DNA of 64,000 bases from Ferruginibacter sp. (GCF_014377975.1 NZ_JACMOO010000257.1:1-64000), one strand, 5' to 3'; shown: positions 1 to 10,017, counted from the stretch's first letter. The notes: generated from the letters alone by a model not told the origin. Program-made: numbers and translations.

Positions 1-98
1 ACCATAAAAATTTTCTTCAATAATTAAACATCCGGTAATAACTGTGATTTTTAACGTACTTGTTAAGCAACCTTTCAGCCAAATCTCCGTTGGCGAAC

Positions 99-251
99 TT
101 ACTGCACACTCACTTTAATCACGGTGGTTTTATTATCTGGCGCCAATACTTCCAGTTGGTAAATGCTGCTTAGCAATACCCTGGTTAAATTATTTCTGTA
201 GCCGTTTTCGTCAGATGGATAATATAACGGATTCCAACTACCCGGCCCAGG
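99..251 (-). pseudogene. Frame-broken C-terminal remnant of an unknown protein
   Basis: The minus strand has about 50 open codons ending at a stop at 99-101. The translation is protein-like (…GYRNNLTRVLLSSIYQLEVLAP…) but has no start of its own. In another frame a short stretch from an ATG near 291 (MPKSVYGTRLANNLGR) runs into the same region, as expected for one coding sequence broken by a frameshift near 250. I do not recognise the family. Sequence from about 300 to 590 is open in no frame. It could also be a chance open stretch. Confidence 0.3.
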
Positions 252-590
252 TTATTCGCCAGCCTTGTACCATACACACTTTTTGGCATGTTTTTTATCT
301 CCAGGTGTTAGTAACGGAAGGTGTAAATATCAGCTGGTATCTTGTGCAAAAGCAGTGCTGGTAACTACCATAAATCAGCATCAGGAGTATCAATCATATT
401 AATTGCGGTGGTATAAATCAAGTTGAGGCTTTTAAATCAGCAAGTATCAATTTTGCAACAACAGCCAAACCAGTGATACTGCTTACCGATGAAAAAAATC
501 GGGATCTTATATATTTTCTTTGCACTTCTTTCTTCTTTCCTTTGAGACATGTTCGAAAAATCTACCGGACAAACCAGTCAATTGACAAAC

Positions 591-634
591 AAGTCCCGAA
601 CATGATACGAACATAATACGAACAAGACACGAAC
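591..634. repeat. Four tandem 11-bp direct repeats ending in CGAAC
   Basis: Four head-to-tail 11-bp units lie at 591-601, 602-612, 613-623 and 624-634. Each ends in CGAAC; the two central units differ at one base. Eleven bases is about one helical turn, so the CGAAC cores would face the same side of the DNA, as in iteron-like protein sites. The array lies just past the stop of the GT2 gene at 656. Function is unknown. Confidence 0.7.
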
Positions 635-655
635 AAGAGTCTCGTTTTAGCATTA

Positions 656-3600
656 TTATTCCAGCGGCGTATTTAAAGTGGCGGTAACCATCTTTACATT
701 GTCGCCCATTACCGCTTCAACAGCAAGTTTGTAATACTTCGGCTCTTTTGGAATAATTAATTCAAGCGACGGCCCGTCGCCTGCTTTTTTTATAAACATG
801 GTATTGCCGTATTGATCCGTTCTTACAAGATACCATTCAAAACGAAGCCCGGGAATTTTATCATTGTATAATTTCCATACCCCGTTGTTTTTAATAATTA
901 CCTGGTAAATTAAATCCGCATTTTCACCGGCTATTTTTGCAGGTTTTAATATTTTTATGTCTGGTACCGGTGACGGAGTTGTTGCTGCATTCGTCCAGGT
1001 ACTTTTTACCAGGTTGTACCATTGTTTTTTTCTTCCTTCCATATCAAGCAAACCATCCAGGCTGATATAGTTTACATTTTCAATGTCCTGCCACCTGGGT
1101 ATAATTCCAGATTGTTGTATAGAAGGTATCATTGGCCACATATCAACCCCTACTTTCCCCCAGGCCATTCCTTCTTCCAGCGGTTCATTTAAACCCTCTT
1201 TATATTTTGTATCGGCTACCAGCATAAAGGTATTTATTTGTGGCACCTGCGCTTTATAATACTTAAACCGTTTACGCCCGTTTTCATCCCAGTTTAAATC
1301 CATAATAATTGGCCTGGTGGTGTCTAATAAACGAATCTGCTCACAAACATCTTTTAGCCAGCTAACATATTTTTGCTGATAATAAAAATAATCCGGTAAA
1401 AAAGTACGGCTCGCAAGACTGCCTAAAACATCATCTCCGATATTCCAGGCAATGATGTATTTTTTATCAAGATTTAATTTTATTACTTCCAGTATTTTTT
1501 CCTTTTGGTGTTGAAGCTGGTCATAATCATTTACTACTTGTGTAGTGGCCAATATTCTAAAACAGGGCACCAGGTTCATCCTGTTTTCATGCAGCATTTT
1601 GCCCAGGCTGTTATCATAAAATCCCGGCATTATTCTTTCAACAGTATTAATACCAATTGATTTCATTGCGGTAATATCTGCACGAAGTGTACGCAGATTA
1701 AGTGTATGCCGGTTTCTAAACCAGAGGTATCCTTTATTGTACCCAACACTTTTTATACCCTTTGGAAGCTGGTATTTTTTTGTACTGGCAACAGAAGTTT
1801 CATTTTTTATCAGGGGCAATTCCAGGGGCATATCTCCGGCAGGTGCATTTTGTAAGATGGTATTTATGGAAACAGCTAAATCTGCATTTGCCGGTTTACC
1901 GGGCGCATCAGGGTCGCCCGCTATCACTGATTTTATTTCTGTAAAAGCGGTGTCCATTGTTTTCCACGCAGCATTCCACCATTGCGGTATGCCTGCAGGA
2001 CTGGCGGGTGTTTTTGTAATCATTACAGGCAAGCCAGCTTTAAAAAGAGGCAGCAGGTGGTAAGGGCGGTAAAGGGCATCAAAGCTATTACCAGGCTTAC
2101 TATTATTTTCGGCAATGTTTACACCAATCCAGTCTGCAAAACCATTTCCGGGAAAATAATCTGCGGCGGCGGCGCCCTCCCCGGCATTCCATATCCAGAT
2201 CATTTTATCGGCTCCCGCACTATCAAAGAGCCGGTGAATATATTGCCAGGCTTTAATAAACTGTGGGGGGCTTTCCTTAAAAGTTGAAAACAAAGCGTAT
2301 TTATTATTTACCGGATTGTTACCAAATCTAAAAAAAACAGGCTTATTTAAACGGGCTACCTGTTTGGCAAACGATTGAATCAGGCTATCATATTTTCCGA
2401 TAACGATGTGCTGTAAAACATCTGCATCTTTTGCAGTATTAGCAGTATTACCTTTTTGCCAAAGCTGCAAAACCAGTAATGGCAGGGCATTGTGGCTATA
2501 CACCTGGTACAGGTAATTGGTGTCCAGCGTATTTTTTTCACCTTCGCCCCAGGGAATATCCACCGCAATAATTGCAATGTCCTTTCTTTTTGCCGCAATA
2601 GAAAAAACAGCGTGTACAACTGAATCTTCCGGCTGGTTGTTTTGCTGGTACAAGCCGTTGTAAAACACCTGAAGACCTGGCAAAGGCTTGGGTAAAAAAA
2701 CTGGTAATTTTTGCTGTTGGTAGTATCCCCCTATAAATGCAACAATTAACACCAGCGAAAGCGGTAATGAATATTTTCTTAAAAAACTATGAGATTTTTC
2801 AATGAGCCAGGTGTATTGCCTTAGCTTCATTGCAATACTATTTATTTTACTTGTATTGCTGGTATAGCCAGAAATAGATAAGATAAAAATCACGAAAAAT
2901 ACCTGCATAGAAGCAAACACTACCATAAAAATTGTGTAAGGATTGTAATCGTACCGAACGCCATAAACAATGGCTGCCAGCGAAATTACCGCTATCAGTA
3001 TATTGGGCAAATTGAGCAGCAGCGGCAGTGGCTCATGGTCGTTTTTGGGGGTGGGTATATAAGGTACTTTTTTGCGAAAAACAGTATAGATAATTCCAAC
3101 ACAATAAATCCACCAGGTACCAATCTGCAGAATACCCCCCACCAGATGAAAGCCCCTTTCTTTATCTTCGGCCACCCATTTTTGCACATAGTACCTGATG
3201 AGCATACTCATTGTAAACACTGGAAAAGCCGCCAGCAGAAAATTAAGTACATCCATCTTTAATGGTACATAGCCTGTAAATAAAGAAATGACCGGAATTA
3301 AAAAATTAATAAAAAAAATAAAGCCAAACAGATAGTGAAACGGCAGGGTGAAATAATGGATTCTTTGCCGCCAGGTAAATTTTTTAAACAGTTTTGGATA
3401 AGTGGTAACCAACAATTCCCAGGTTCCCCTGCTCCATTTTAATTGTTGTTTAAAATAAGATGACATTGTAGCAGGCACCAATCCACGGGTTAAAATGGCG
3501 GGTAAATATACCGACCGCCACCCCCGGGCATGCAACTGCATGGAGGTATGCATATCTTCTGCCAGGCCGCTGGCATGGCCTCCAATGGCATCCAGTGCCG

Positions 3601-4336
3601 CTCTGCGAAAAGTACAGTTGGCGCCAATTGCCTGCACGGTTCCGTAACTGTGCATGGCCATCATCATGGGGCCGTAAAACTGGTAGGTTTGCTGCGCCGC
3701 ACCTTTGGCCACCAGGCTTTGCTGCTGGTTATAATAGGCCTGCACTACCTGTACATAACCAATTGCAGGATCATCAAAATAAGCGACCACCTGATCTAAA
3801 AATTCCGGTGCCGGAATATGGTCAGGGTCCAGTACTACACATAACTCTCCGGTGGCATATTGCAATGCATTGTTGATATTACCAGCCTTGGCATCTTTTT
3901 TATTGGTTCGGGTAACATGCCTAACACCTAACTGCAGGCATAATTGTTTTACATTTTCATCATCTGCTTCATCACAACACCAGGCGGTATGCGGATAGGT
4001 AATATTTTTTATGGCGGTAAGTGTTTGTGCCAGCATTTCAAAAGGTTCGCCTGCGCAATAGGTGGTTAAAATATCTACTGTATAAAGTTTATCAGTAATC
4101 GCTTTATTAATACTTTTAATAGAAAAATAGTGATACCATTCAAGCAGGTATTTAATGCAGTAATACACCATGGTTATCATCAGTAAAATATACAAGGGAT
4201 AATAGCCGATATTATCTTTCTGCAGCATAGTGTATAAAAAAAATACAACAGACACGATGCCTATTAGAATCATCAGCCGCAAGGCTTTTTTTTCTTTAGG
4301 CGAAGGTGATGGTATTGCTGTTAAATTATAATTCAT
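656..4336 (-). CDS. Processive family 2 glycosyltransferase fused to two glycosidase-like C-terminal domains
   Basis: This is a large inner-membrane polysaccharide synthase of the cellulose-synthase type. I start it at the ATG at 4336, whose ATGA overlaps the stop of the upstream gene; a longer reading to 4375 adds only 13 residues. From that start: two membrane helices (about 20-70), a GT2 domain (about 85-310) with CDE in place of the first Asp motif, DPD at 170-172, AED near 260 and QQLKW near 297-301 (a variant of QxxRW), then six or so membrane helices to about 550. The region from 550 to 805 resembles a GH26-type barrel but reads FRFGNN and MITKTP where catalytic Glu would lie. The region from 860 to 1115 resembles another glycosidase barrel with WNIGDD instead of WNxGNE. 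A short beta domain ends it. The polymer made is unknown. Confidence 0.85.
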   Translation of the reverse strand: MNYNLTAIPSPSPKEKKALRLMILIGIVSVVFFLYTMLQKDNIGYYPLYILLMITMVYYCIKYLLEWYHYFSIKSINKAITDKLYTVDILTTYCAGEPFEMLAQTLTAIKNITYPHTAWCCDEADDENVKQLCLQLGVRHVTRTNKKDAKAGNINNALQYATGELCVVLDPDHIPAPEFLDQVVAYFDDPAIGYVQVVQAYYNQQQSLVAKGAAQQTYQFYGPMMMAMHSYGTVQAIGANCTFRRAALDAIGGHASGLAEDMHTSMQLHARGWRSVYLPAILTRGLVPATMSSYFKQQLKWSRGTWELLVTTYPKLFKKFTWRQRIHYFTLPFHYLFGFIFFINFLIPVISLFTGYVPLKMDVLNFLLAAFPVFTMSMLIRYYVQKWVAEDKERGFHLVGGILQIGTWWIYCVGIIYTVFRKKVPYIPTPKNDHEPLPLLLNLPNILIAVISLAAIVYGVRYDYNPYTIFMVVFASMQVFFVIFILSISGYTSNTSKINSIAMKLRQYTWLIEKSHSFLRKYSLPLSLVLIVAFIGGYYQQQKLPVFLPKPLPGLQVFYNGLYQQNNQPEDSVVHAVFSIAAKRKDIAIIAVDIPWGEGEKNTLDTNYLYQVYSHNALPLLVLQLWQKGNTANTAKDADVLQHIVIGKYDSLIQSFAKQVARLNKPVFFRFGNNPVNNKYALFSTFKESPPQFIKAWQYIHRLFDSAGADKMIWIWNAGEGAAAADYFPGNGFADWIGVNIAENNSKPGNSFDALYRPYHLLPLFKAGLPVMITKTPASPAGIPQWWNAAWKTMDTAFTEIKSVIAGDPDAPGKPANADLAVSINTILQNAPAGDMPLELPLIKNETSVASTKKYQLPKGIKSVGYNKGYLWFRNRHTLNLRTLRADITAMKSIGINTVERIMPGFYDNSLGKMLHENRMNLVPCFRILATTQVVNDYDQLQHQKEKILEVIKLNLDKKYIIAWNIGDDVLGSLASRTFLPDYFYYQQKYVSWLKDVCEQIRLLDTTRPIIMDLNWDENGRKRFKYYKAQVPQINTFMLVADTKYKEGLNEPLEEGMAWGKVGVDMWPMIPSIQQSGIIPRWQDIENVNYISLDGLLDMEGRKKQWYNLVKSTWTNAATTPSPVPDIKILKPAKIAGENADLIYQVIIKNNGVWKLYNDKIPGLRFEWYLVRTDQYGNTMFIKKAGDGPSLELIIPKEPKYYKLAVEAVMGDNVKMVTATLNTPLE

Positions 4337-5703
4337 TGTTGTACTACATAAATGGGGGTATTGGCTGTAGCACAAAAGCCACCAGAATTTTTAACTGTTA
4401 CAAATAGCCTGTATGGCCCTTCTGTTGCCGGCGCCTTAAAAACAATTTTATTATTTGTATTGTCTGTTATCAATCCTTTTTGGATTGCTGGTTTTTTAAA
4501 ATTATCCCAGGTTTGTCCCCAGTGCTGCCAGTCGTCTTTTAAAATTTGCCATTGACAGACTACCGTATCAGCAGCAGATGATTTATACAAAAAAACTGTT
4601 GCCTGGTGTTCAGAATTAGCAGTTATAATAATATTATCATTAGCGCCCAGTTTATCTACCAGCATATATTGCAGCTGAGGCGACAAGTGTTTGCTAACCG
4701 TATCCCTCCAGCAATCCTTCAATACTTCCATAGCTTCTGTGGGTGTATTATCTTCATTAAAAATACTGTACCAGGTGTAAGTATACTCCTGCCGGCTACC
4801 CCAGTAAAAAACCATTGATCCTAAAAACCGGGGATCTTTACGGGGCATGTACCTGGTATAAAATTCATAATACAGTTCCGCCTTTTTGGTACTGGTATTT
4901 TCTATGGGTGCCTGCCAGGTTGTGAGAGAGGCTTCCCATCCGCCATTGGGCGACCATTCGCCCACCAGGTAAGGGCCATTCCATACCCACTTAATTAAAG
5001 TAAGGTCTTTTTCAATTGTCTTTATACGGTTATAGGTATTGATACAAATAAAATCCAGTGCAGGTATGCGCCATTGAATATTAAAGATATATTTTTTGGC
5101 AACATTGATAACAGAAGTTGATACCGGGTGATGGGGATCTTCCTGCTGTATAATGGCAAGCAACCCATTATAGGCATCGTAAAATTTTGGTGCGGTAATT
5201 GAAAAAGGCATGTGCAATTCGTTACCCAGGCACCAGGCTAATAATGCCGGCTGATCTTTGTAACGCAAAACAATTTTCTCATAATTAATATTTATTTTTT
5301 TTACATTGCTATCCTCATTGTAAAAATCACTCTGCTCTCCACCGGGTATGTCTATCCCAATTATAACAGATACATTATTTTGTGAGGCTTCTTTAAATGT
5401 ATTTTCTAATTTGGACGTATCCCAGCAAATAATTGTATTTCCGCCACAGGCTACCAGTTCTTTAATGTGGGTAAATCCTGCGCCACCTTTTACAATAAAT
5501 GGTTGCTCTGCTTTATAAAAACTATACCGCCCGTTTTTTTGTTGAATCGTAACTTTTCTGATACCGGAAAAAGAATTAATTTTTTGCGGCCCTTTTGTAA
5601 AATAAAAAAACAACCCCAGTGTTATCAAGCAGGTCATCGATATCAGGGCTAACCTAAGCAGCCATAATTTAATTTTAACTAAAATGGATTGGCTTTTATT
5701 CAA
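4333..5703 (-). CDS. Membrane-anchored or secreted TIM-barrel glycoside hydrolase
   Basis: The 456-residue protein has an N-terminal signal anchor (about residues 13-35) and a TIM barrel resembling GH2-type C-terminal domains or transglycosylases. The acid/base candidate is Glu162 in LAWCLGNELHMP and the nucleophile candidate is Glu249 in YLVGEWSPNG; both look intact. A beta-sandwich-like tail covers about 355-456. It is the first gene of a two-gene unit and overlaps the GT2 gene by 4 bp, which implies translational coupling. A role in trimming or transferring the glycan made by the GT2 protein is inferred. The exact GH family and substrate cannot be read by eye. Confidence 0.75.
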   Translation of the reverse strand: MNKSQSILVKIKLWLLRLALISMTCLITLGLFFYFTKGPQKINSFSGIRKVTIQQKNGRYSFYKAEQPFIVKGGAGFTHIKELVACGGNTIICWDTSKLENTFKEASQNNVSVIIGIDIPGGEQSDFYNEDSNVKKININYEKIVLRYKDQPALLAWCLGNELHMPFSITAPKFYDAYNGLLAIIQQEDPHHPVSTSVINVAKKYIFNIQWRIPALDFICINTYNRIKTIEKDLTLIKWVWNGPYLVGEWSPNGGWEASLTTWQAPIENTSTKKAELYYEFYTRYMPRKDPRFLGSMVFYWGSRQEYTYTWYSIFNEDNTPTEAMEVLKDCWRDTVSKHLSPQLQYMLVDKLGANDNIIITANSEHQATVFLYKSSAADTVVCQWQILKDDWQHWGQTWDNFKKPAIQKGLITDNTNNKIVFKAPATEGPYRLFVTVKNSGGFCATANTPIYVVQQ

Positions 5704-6125
5704 TTGCTATATATAATTAACACCCTATAAAAAGGATGCTGTGTTTTAGGGTAAAAGAAATTATTTTAAAAACAGTTTATATCTGAATACGATTTTTGAA
5801 ATGTGATACTTTACATGGTCAGTTAATAATATGTATGACAGCAGTTGACATTAACGGATATTGATAACGGTAGCACAATTTTTACACCCGCAAAAAACCA
5901 GCTGTATGATTAAAATTACTTTTTACTAAAAAATTAATACTCCCGTTTAAAAGACAAAAAAATATAGCTGATCAAAAAATCTATGATCAATTTTCTGCCA
6001 CAAATCACTGTTTCAGGAAAATAGGTTTTTCAAAAATTTTTTGCAAACTTATTACTTTATTTTTAAGCTGCTATTCAAAAAAATGTAGATAATAAATGTT
6101 GTAGCCGAAATACCTGCACAGCAAC
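5704..6125. other. AT-rich spacer without a recognised gene
   Basis: This 422-bp stretch separates the glycosidase gene, whose promoter should lie here on the minus strand, from the end of the DUF6702 gene. I see no convincing ORF, RNA gene, terminator with a clear stem or strong promoter match. Confidence 0.6.
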
Positions 6126-6623
6126 TCAAAACTCAAAACCCGCTGTCTCATCCGGGTTATTTAATCTGGTGCTTTTTCTTTCACCCTTTACCATTACATG
6201 AATGATCTGCATTTGCTGGGGTTTCGTATCGTACAAAATATTGTTTGTTACAGTTATTTTTTTTACAGCAGTAATATCATTCACCTGGAAATAACTGATG
6301 ATGCCTTCTTCCTGTTGTTCGAATCCTAAAAACTGCAGCGTACATTTTTTATCATCTGCTGCTATTTGTAAATGTTTTTGAATATACTTATTTACCAATG
6401 GGTTCATGGCATTTTTTAATGCAGGATCAAGCAAATCAACCTTCGTTTTATTTTGTTGCCGCAGGGTCTGTTCAAAATCATCTGTAAAAATTTTACAACT
6501 TATCTCCAGTGTTTTACCGGCGGCATTGTAATTAATTTCTGTAACACTTACAAAAACCGGATGATGAAAACCGCTGAAAGCAGCAGAAAAAATAATTAAC
6601 CATTTATAGAATATAGACGCCAT
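6126..6623 (-). CDS. DUF6702 family protein
   Basis: The 165-residue protein begins with a hydrophobic export segment (about residues 5-20) followed by HHPVFVSVTEINYN, the typical start of the mature DUF6702 domain. The function of the family is unknown. It is divergent from the HupE-like gene at 6800; DUF6702, HupE-like and M1 peptidase genes are often found together in Bacteroidota, from memory. A TAnnTTTG match on the minus strand at 6673-6680 could be its -7 element, although no -33 partner is clear. Confidence 0.75.
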   Translation of the reverse strand: MASIFYKWLIIFSAAFSGFHHPVFVSVTEINYNAAGKTLEISCKIFTDDFEQTLRQQNKTKVDLLDPALKNAMNPLVNKYIQKHLQIAADDKKCTLQFLGFEQQEEGIISYFQVNDITAVKKITVTNNILYDTKPQQMQIIHVMVKGERKSTRLNNPDETAGFEF

Positions 6624-6732
6624 TTAAACAAAAAATTTGCTGTTTACAATTCAATGAAAGACATTGAACTATCAAAATTAACTACTAATAAAGTTTTTAA
6701 AAATGAATTATACAATTAGCTGCCTAATCTAA

Positions 6733-6756
6733 ACCAATTAATATATTTTAATTGGT
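6733..6756. promoter_or_regulatory. 8-bp inverted repeat before the HupE-like gene
   Basis: ACCAATTA at 6733-6740 is matched by TAATTGGT at 6749-6756 around an 8-bp AT spacer. The centre is about 55 bp before the start at 6800, in the spacer shared with the divergent DUF6702 gene. It could be an operator or chance AT-rich symmetry. Confidence 0.3.
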
Positions 6757-6799
6757 GAAATTCGTAATAATTTAGTGCAATTAAAAATATAGAATTTGA

Positions 6800-7378
6800 A
6801 TGGGTGATTTTACTTTTTATTTGGATACCGGGTGGCATCACATCATTAGCTGGAATGCATTAGACCATATTTTATTTATTATTGCACTATCTGCTATTTA
6901 CCTGGCACAAGACTGGAAACAGGTACTCGTTTTAATAACAGCCTTTACCATCGGCCATTCGCTTACTTTAGCATTGAGTGTAAATAACGTAATACGTTTT
7001 AACGAAAAATGGGTAGAGTTTTTAATACCCTGCACCATCTTTGCTACTGCCCTGTTTAATTTTTTTATTAAAGGGTATCAACCAAAATCATTGAGGATAA
7101 ATTATTTTTTAGCCTTATTTTTTGGATTAATTCACGGGATGGGTTTTGCCAACTCCATCCGTTTTATGCTGGCGAAAAATCAGGCAATTGGCTGGCCATT
7201 ACTGGGTTTTAATATCGGGCTGGAGGCAGGACAAATAGCAGTGGTAACTATTATTTTATTGATTAGTTATGTGCTGGTAAATAAACTAAATATACCCCGT
7301 AAATGGTGGGTTTGGAGTTTATCAATTACCGCCATCATCATTTCAGCAAAGATGCTGATTGAAAGATGGCCGCATTAA
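6800..7378 (+). CDS. HupE/UreJ family membrane protein
   Basis: The 192-residue protein is almost entirely hydrophobic, with six or so membrane helices. Conserved His/Asp-containing segments fit HupE/UreJ proteins: GWHHIISWNALDHILFI near the N-terminus, TIGHSLTLAL near 60 and GLIHGMGFAN near 113. HupE/UreJ proteins are linked to nickel uptake, but no hydrogenase or urease gene is in this window, so metal specificity is open. It lies 244 bp before the M1 peptidase gene. Confidence 0.8.
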   Translation: MGDFTFYLDTGWHHIISWNALDHILFIIALSAIYLAQDWKQVLVLITAFTIGHSLTLALSVNNVIRFNEKWVEFLIPCTIFATALFNFFIKGYQPKSLRINYFLALFFGLIHGMGFANSIRFMLAKNQAIGWPLLGFNIGLEAGQIAVVTIILLISYVLVNKLNIPRKWWVWSLSITAIIISAKMLIERWPH

Positions 7379-7622
7379 TAGTAATTGCATGAAGTGCAAC
7401 ATGGGATAAAGCTGATTTTTACTTATGACCATCCTTTCTATTTACAGCAAATGATATTCGTTAATGATATTACGCAAAGCGAAAAAACAGTTCCGTTTTA
7501 ATCCGTGCATTCGGCATTATACCCGTTTATATTTTATTTTGCGCAAGCCATGTAAAATTTATTAAAAGCAAACAATAAAACAATATATTTAACCAGAATT
7601 CAATAAAATAAAACAATTTCAC

Positions 7623-9998
7623 ATGACGAGACCTCTGATTTTACTCACTTTTTTATTTTCGTTTACACTTTGCTGTTACGCACAGGATATTAAAAATAAT
7701 CCTGGCAGCAACCATGGCAACCGTTTTGAACAACTGGGCACCATACTGCCAACACCCAACGAATACCGCACAGCCAGCGGTGCTCCCGGACCAAAGTACT
7801 GGCAGCAACGTTGCGATTACGATATTGTTTGCCAACTGGATGAACCCAACCGCAAACTCAATGGCAAAGAAACTATTACGTACTTCAACAACTCTCCCGA
7901 TGCGCTAACTTACCTGTGGATACAACTGGACGAGAACGAACACAGCAGCAAAAACAATTCAGGCTATCAAAACAGCAACGTTATGCCAAAAAGCGTAACG
8001 GAAAAGGAACTGCTGTTTTACAGCGGAAAAACGGATAAGGAATATGGTGATAACATTTTAAAAGTAACGGAGGCTTCAGGCAAGCCGCTTACGTTTACCA
8101 TCAACAAAACGATGATGCGCATAGAGTTGCCGCAAACACTAAAACCCGGACAACAATTTATTTTAAAAATAGAGTGGAACTACTTTATCACCGACCGCAT
8201 GAAATATGGCGGCCGTGGCGGCTATGAGTATTTTCCTGAAGATGGAAATGATCTTTACACTATTACCCAGTGGTATCCACGCCTTTGCGTGTACAGCGAT
8301 TTTCAGGGATGGCAAAACCACCAGTTTGCAGGCAGTGGCGAGTTTGCTTTAACCTTTGGAAATTTTAAAGTAGCCATCACGGTACCTGCCGATCATATTG
8401 TAATGGCCACAGGCGAAGCACAGAACTACCAGCAGGTATTATCTGCTGCGCAATTTGCCCGCTGGCAAAAAGCACAAACCGCAACAGAGCCCACCGAAAT
8501 AGCCACACTGGAAGAAGCCAAAGCAAGAGAAAAACAAAAGTTAACCTCTACTAAAACATGGATTTTTAAAGCCAGCATGGTACGTGATTTTGCCTGGGGC
8601 AGCAGCCGTAAATTTGTTTGGGATGCCATGGCTGCAAGGGTAGAAGGCAAAAAAGTAATGTGCATGAGCGCCTATGGAAAAGAAGCGTATAATCTTTACC
8701 GTAAGTACAGCACCAAGGCAGTAGCACACACCATTAAAAGTTATTCAAAATTTACCATCCCTTACCCCTACCCGGTGGCGCAAAGTTTAGAAGCAGCCAA
8801 TGGGATGGAGTATCCGATGATTTGCTTTAATTATGGCCGCTGCGAAAAAGACGGCACCTACAGCGAAGCCACCAAGAACGGTATGCTGGGTGTGGTGATA
8901 CATGAGGTAGGCCATAACTTTTTTCCGATGATCATCAACAGCGATGAACGGCAATGGACCTGGATGGATGAAGGCCTTAACTCCTTCTGCGAATATTTAA
9001 CAGAAGAATTATGGGACAATAAATTTCCGGTAAGCAAGGGCGCAGCCTTCAAAATAGTGGATTACATGAAGCTTCCAAAAGATCAGCTGGAACCGATCAT
9101 GACCAACAGCGAAAACATTGTCCAGTTTGGCCCCAATGCTTACACCAAGCCTTCCACCGGTTTAAATATTTTACGGGAAACCATTGTAGGCCGCAAATTA
9201 TTTGACTATGCCTTTAAAGAATATGCCCGGCGCTGGGCATTTAAACATCCCACACCTGCCGATCTTTTCAGAACCATGGAAGACGCCAGCGGCGAAGATC
9301 TTGACTGGTTTTGGCGTGGCTGGTTTTACGGCACCGAACCCTGCGACATTTCTTTAGACAGTGTAAGATGGGCTACAGTAACCACTGAAGGCGGCAACCC
9401 TAAATTTGGTGGTAATACCATTCAACAAACGGTGGCCAGACCATTGCTGAACAACTTTGAAGATATATCTAAAATAAGAAACCGGGAAGATAAAAAAATA
9501 ATTTTTGCAACAGATGCAGACACCAGCCTGCGGGATTTTTACTGGCGCTACGACAGGGGCCTTGCAAAGGTGGATACCACGCCGGTAGAAGTTACGATAC
9601 CGGTAGCTGTTGCCGATACTTTTACCAACCAGCAAAAAATAGATTTAGCGGGCGGCAAAAATATGTATGAGCTAACTTTTAGCAACAAGGGTGGTTTGGT
9701 AATGCCCATCATTATTGAATGGACTTTTAAAGACAGCAGCAAAGAGATTGACCGCATACCAGCACAGGTATGGCGTAAAAACGAAAACAAAGTGGTAAAA
9801 ACATTTATAAAAGACAAGGAAGTAGCCTCTATCCGGTTAGACCCAATGAGAGAAACTGCCGACATCAATACCAGCAACAACAACTGGCCGGCGGTAGAAA
9901 CACCTACCAGTTTTCAATTATTTAAAGCCCGCACAGGCCCGGGCCGCGGGGGTGCATCTGGCAATGTTAACCCTATGCAAAAGGAAATCAAAAATTAA
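7623..9998 (+). CDS. Secreted M1 family zinc metallopeptidase
   Basis: The 791-residue protein has an N-terminal signal peptide ending near CYAQ. The gluzincin site is intact: H427-E-V-G-H431 in VIHEVGHNF, with the third zinc ligand Glu450 in WMDEGLN, the spacing of M1 aminopeptidases. The GAMEN-like exopeptidase motif reads NGMEYP, just upstream. The N-terminal beta domain covers about 40-280, and a C-terminal helical/beta part follows 500. It probably digests peptides in the periplasm or outside the cell. A strong terminator follows at 10018. Confidence 0.88.
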   Translation: MTRPLILLTFLFSFTLCCYAQDIKNNPGSNHGNRFEQLGTILPTPNEYRTASGAPGPKYWQQRCDYDIVCQLDEPNRKLNGKETITYFNNSPDALTYLWIQLDENEHSSKNNSGYQNSNVMPKSVTEKELLFYSGKTDKEYGDNILKVTEASGKPLTFTINKTMMRIELPQTLKPGQQFILKIEWNYFITDRMKYGGRGGYEYFPEDGNDLYTITQWYPRLCVYSDFQGWQNHQFAGSGEFALTFGNFKVAITVPADHIVMATGEAQNYQQVLSAAQFARWQKAQTATEPTEIATLEEAKAREKQKLTSTKTWIFKASMVRDFAWGSSRKFVWDAMAARVEGKKVMCMSAYGKEAYNLYRKYSTKAVAHTIKSYSKFTIPYPYPVAQSLEAANGMEYPMICFNYGRCEKDGTYSEATKNGMLGVVIHEVGHNFFPMIINSDERQWTWMDEGLNSFCEYLTEELWDNKFPVSKGAAFKIVDYMKLPKDQLEPIMTNSENIVQFGPNAYTKPSTGLNILRETIVGRKLFDYAFKEYARRWAFKHPTPADLFRTMEDASGEDLDWFWRGWFYGTEPCDISLDSVRWATVTTEGGNPKFGGNTIQQTVARPLLNNFEDISKIRNREDKKIIFATDADTSLRDFYWRYDRGLAKVDTTPVEVTIPVAVADTFTNQQKIDLAGGKNMYELTFSNKGGLVMPIIIEWTFKDSSKEIDRIPAQVWRKNENKVVKTFIKDKEVASIRLDPMRETADINTSNNNWPAVETPTSFQLFKARTGPGRGGASGNVNPMQKEIKN

Positions 9999-10017
9999 CC
10001 TTCTTTTAAAAATAGTA

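Noticed and set aside
4336..4375. Longer N-terminus of the GT2 protein
   Set aside because: The 13 extra residues lie inside the upstream gene and the ATGA overlap favours the start at 4336.
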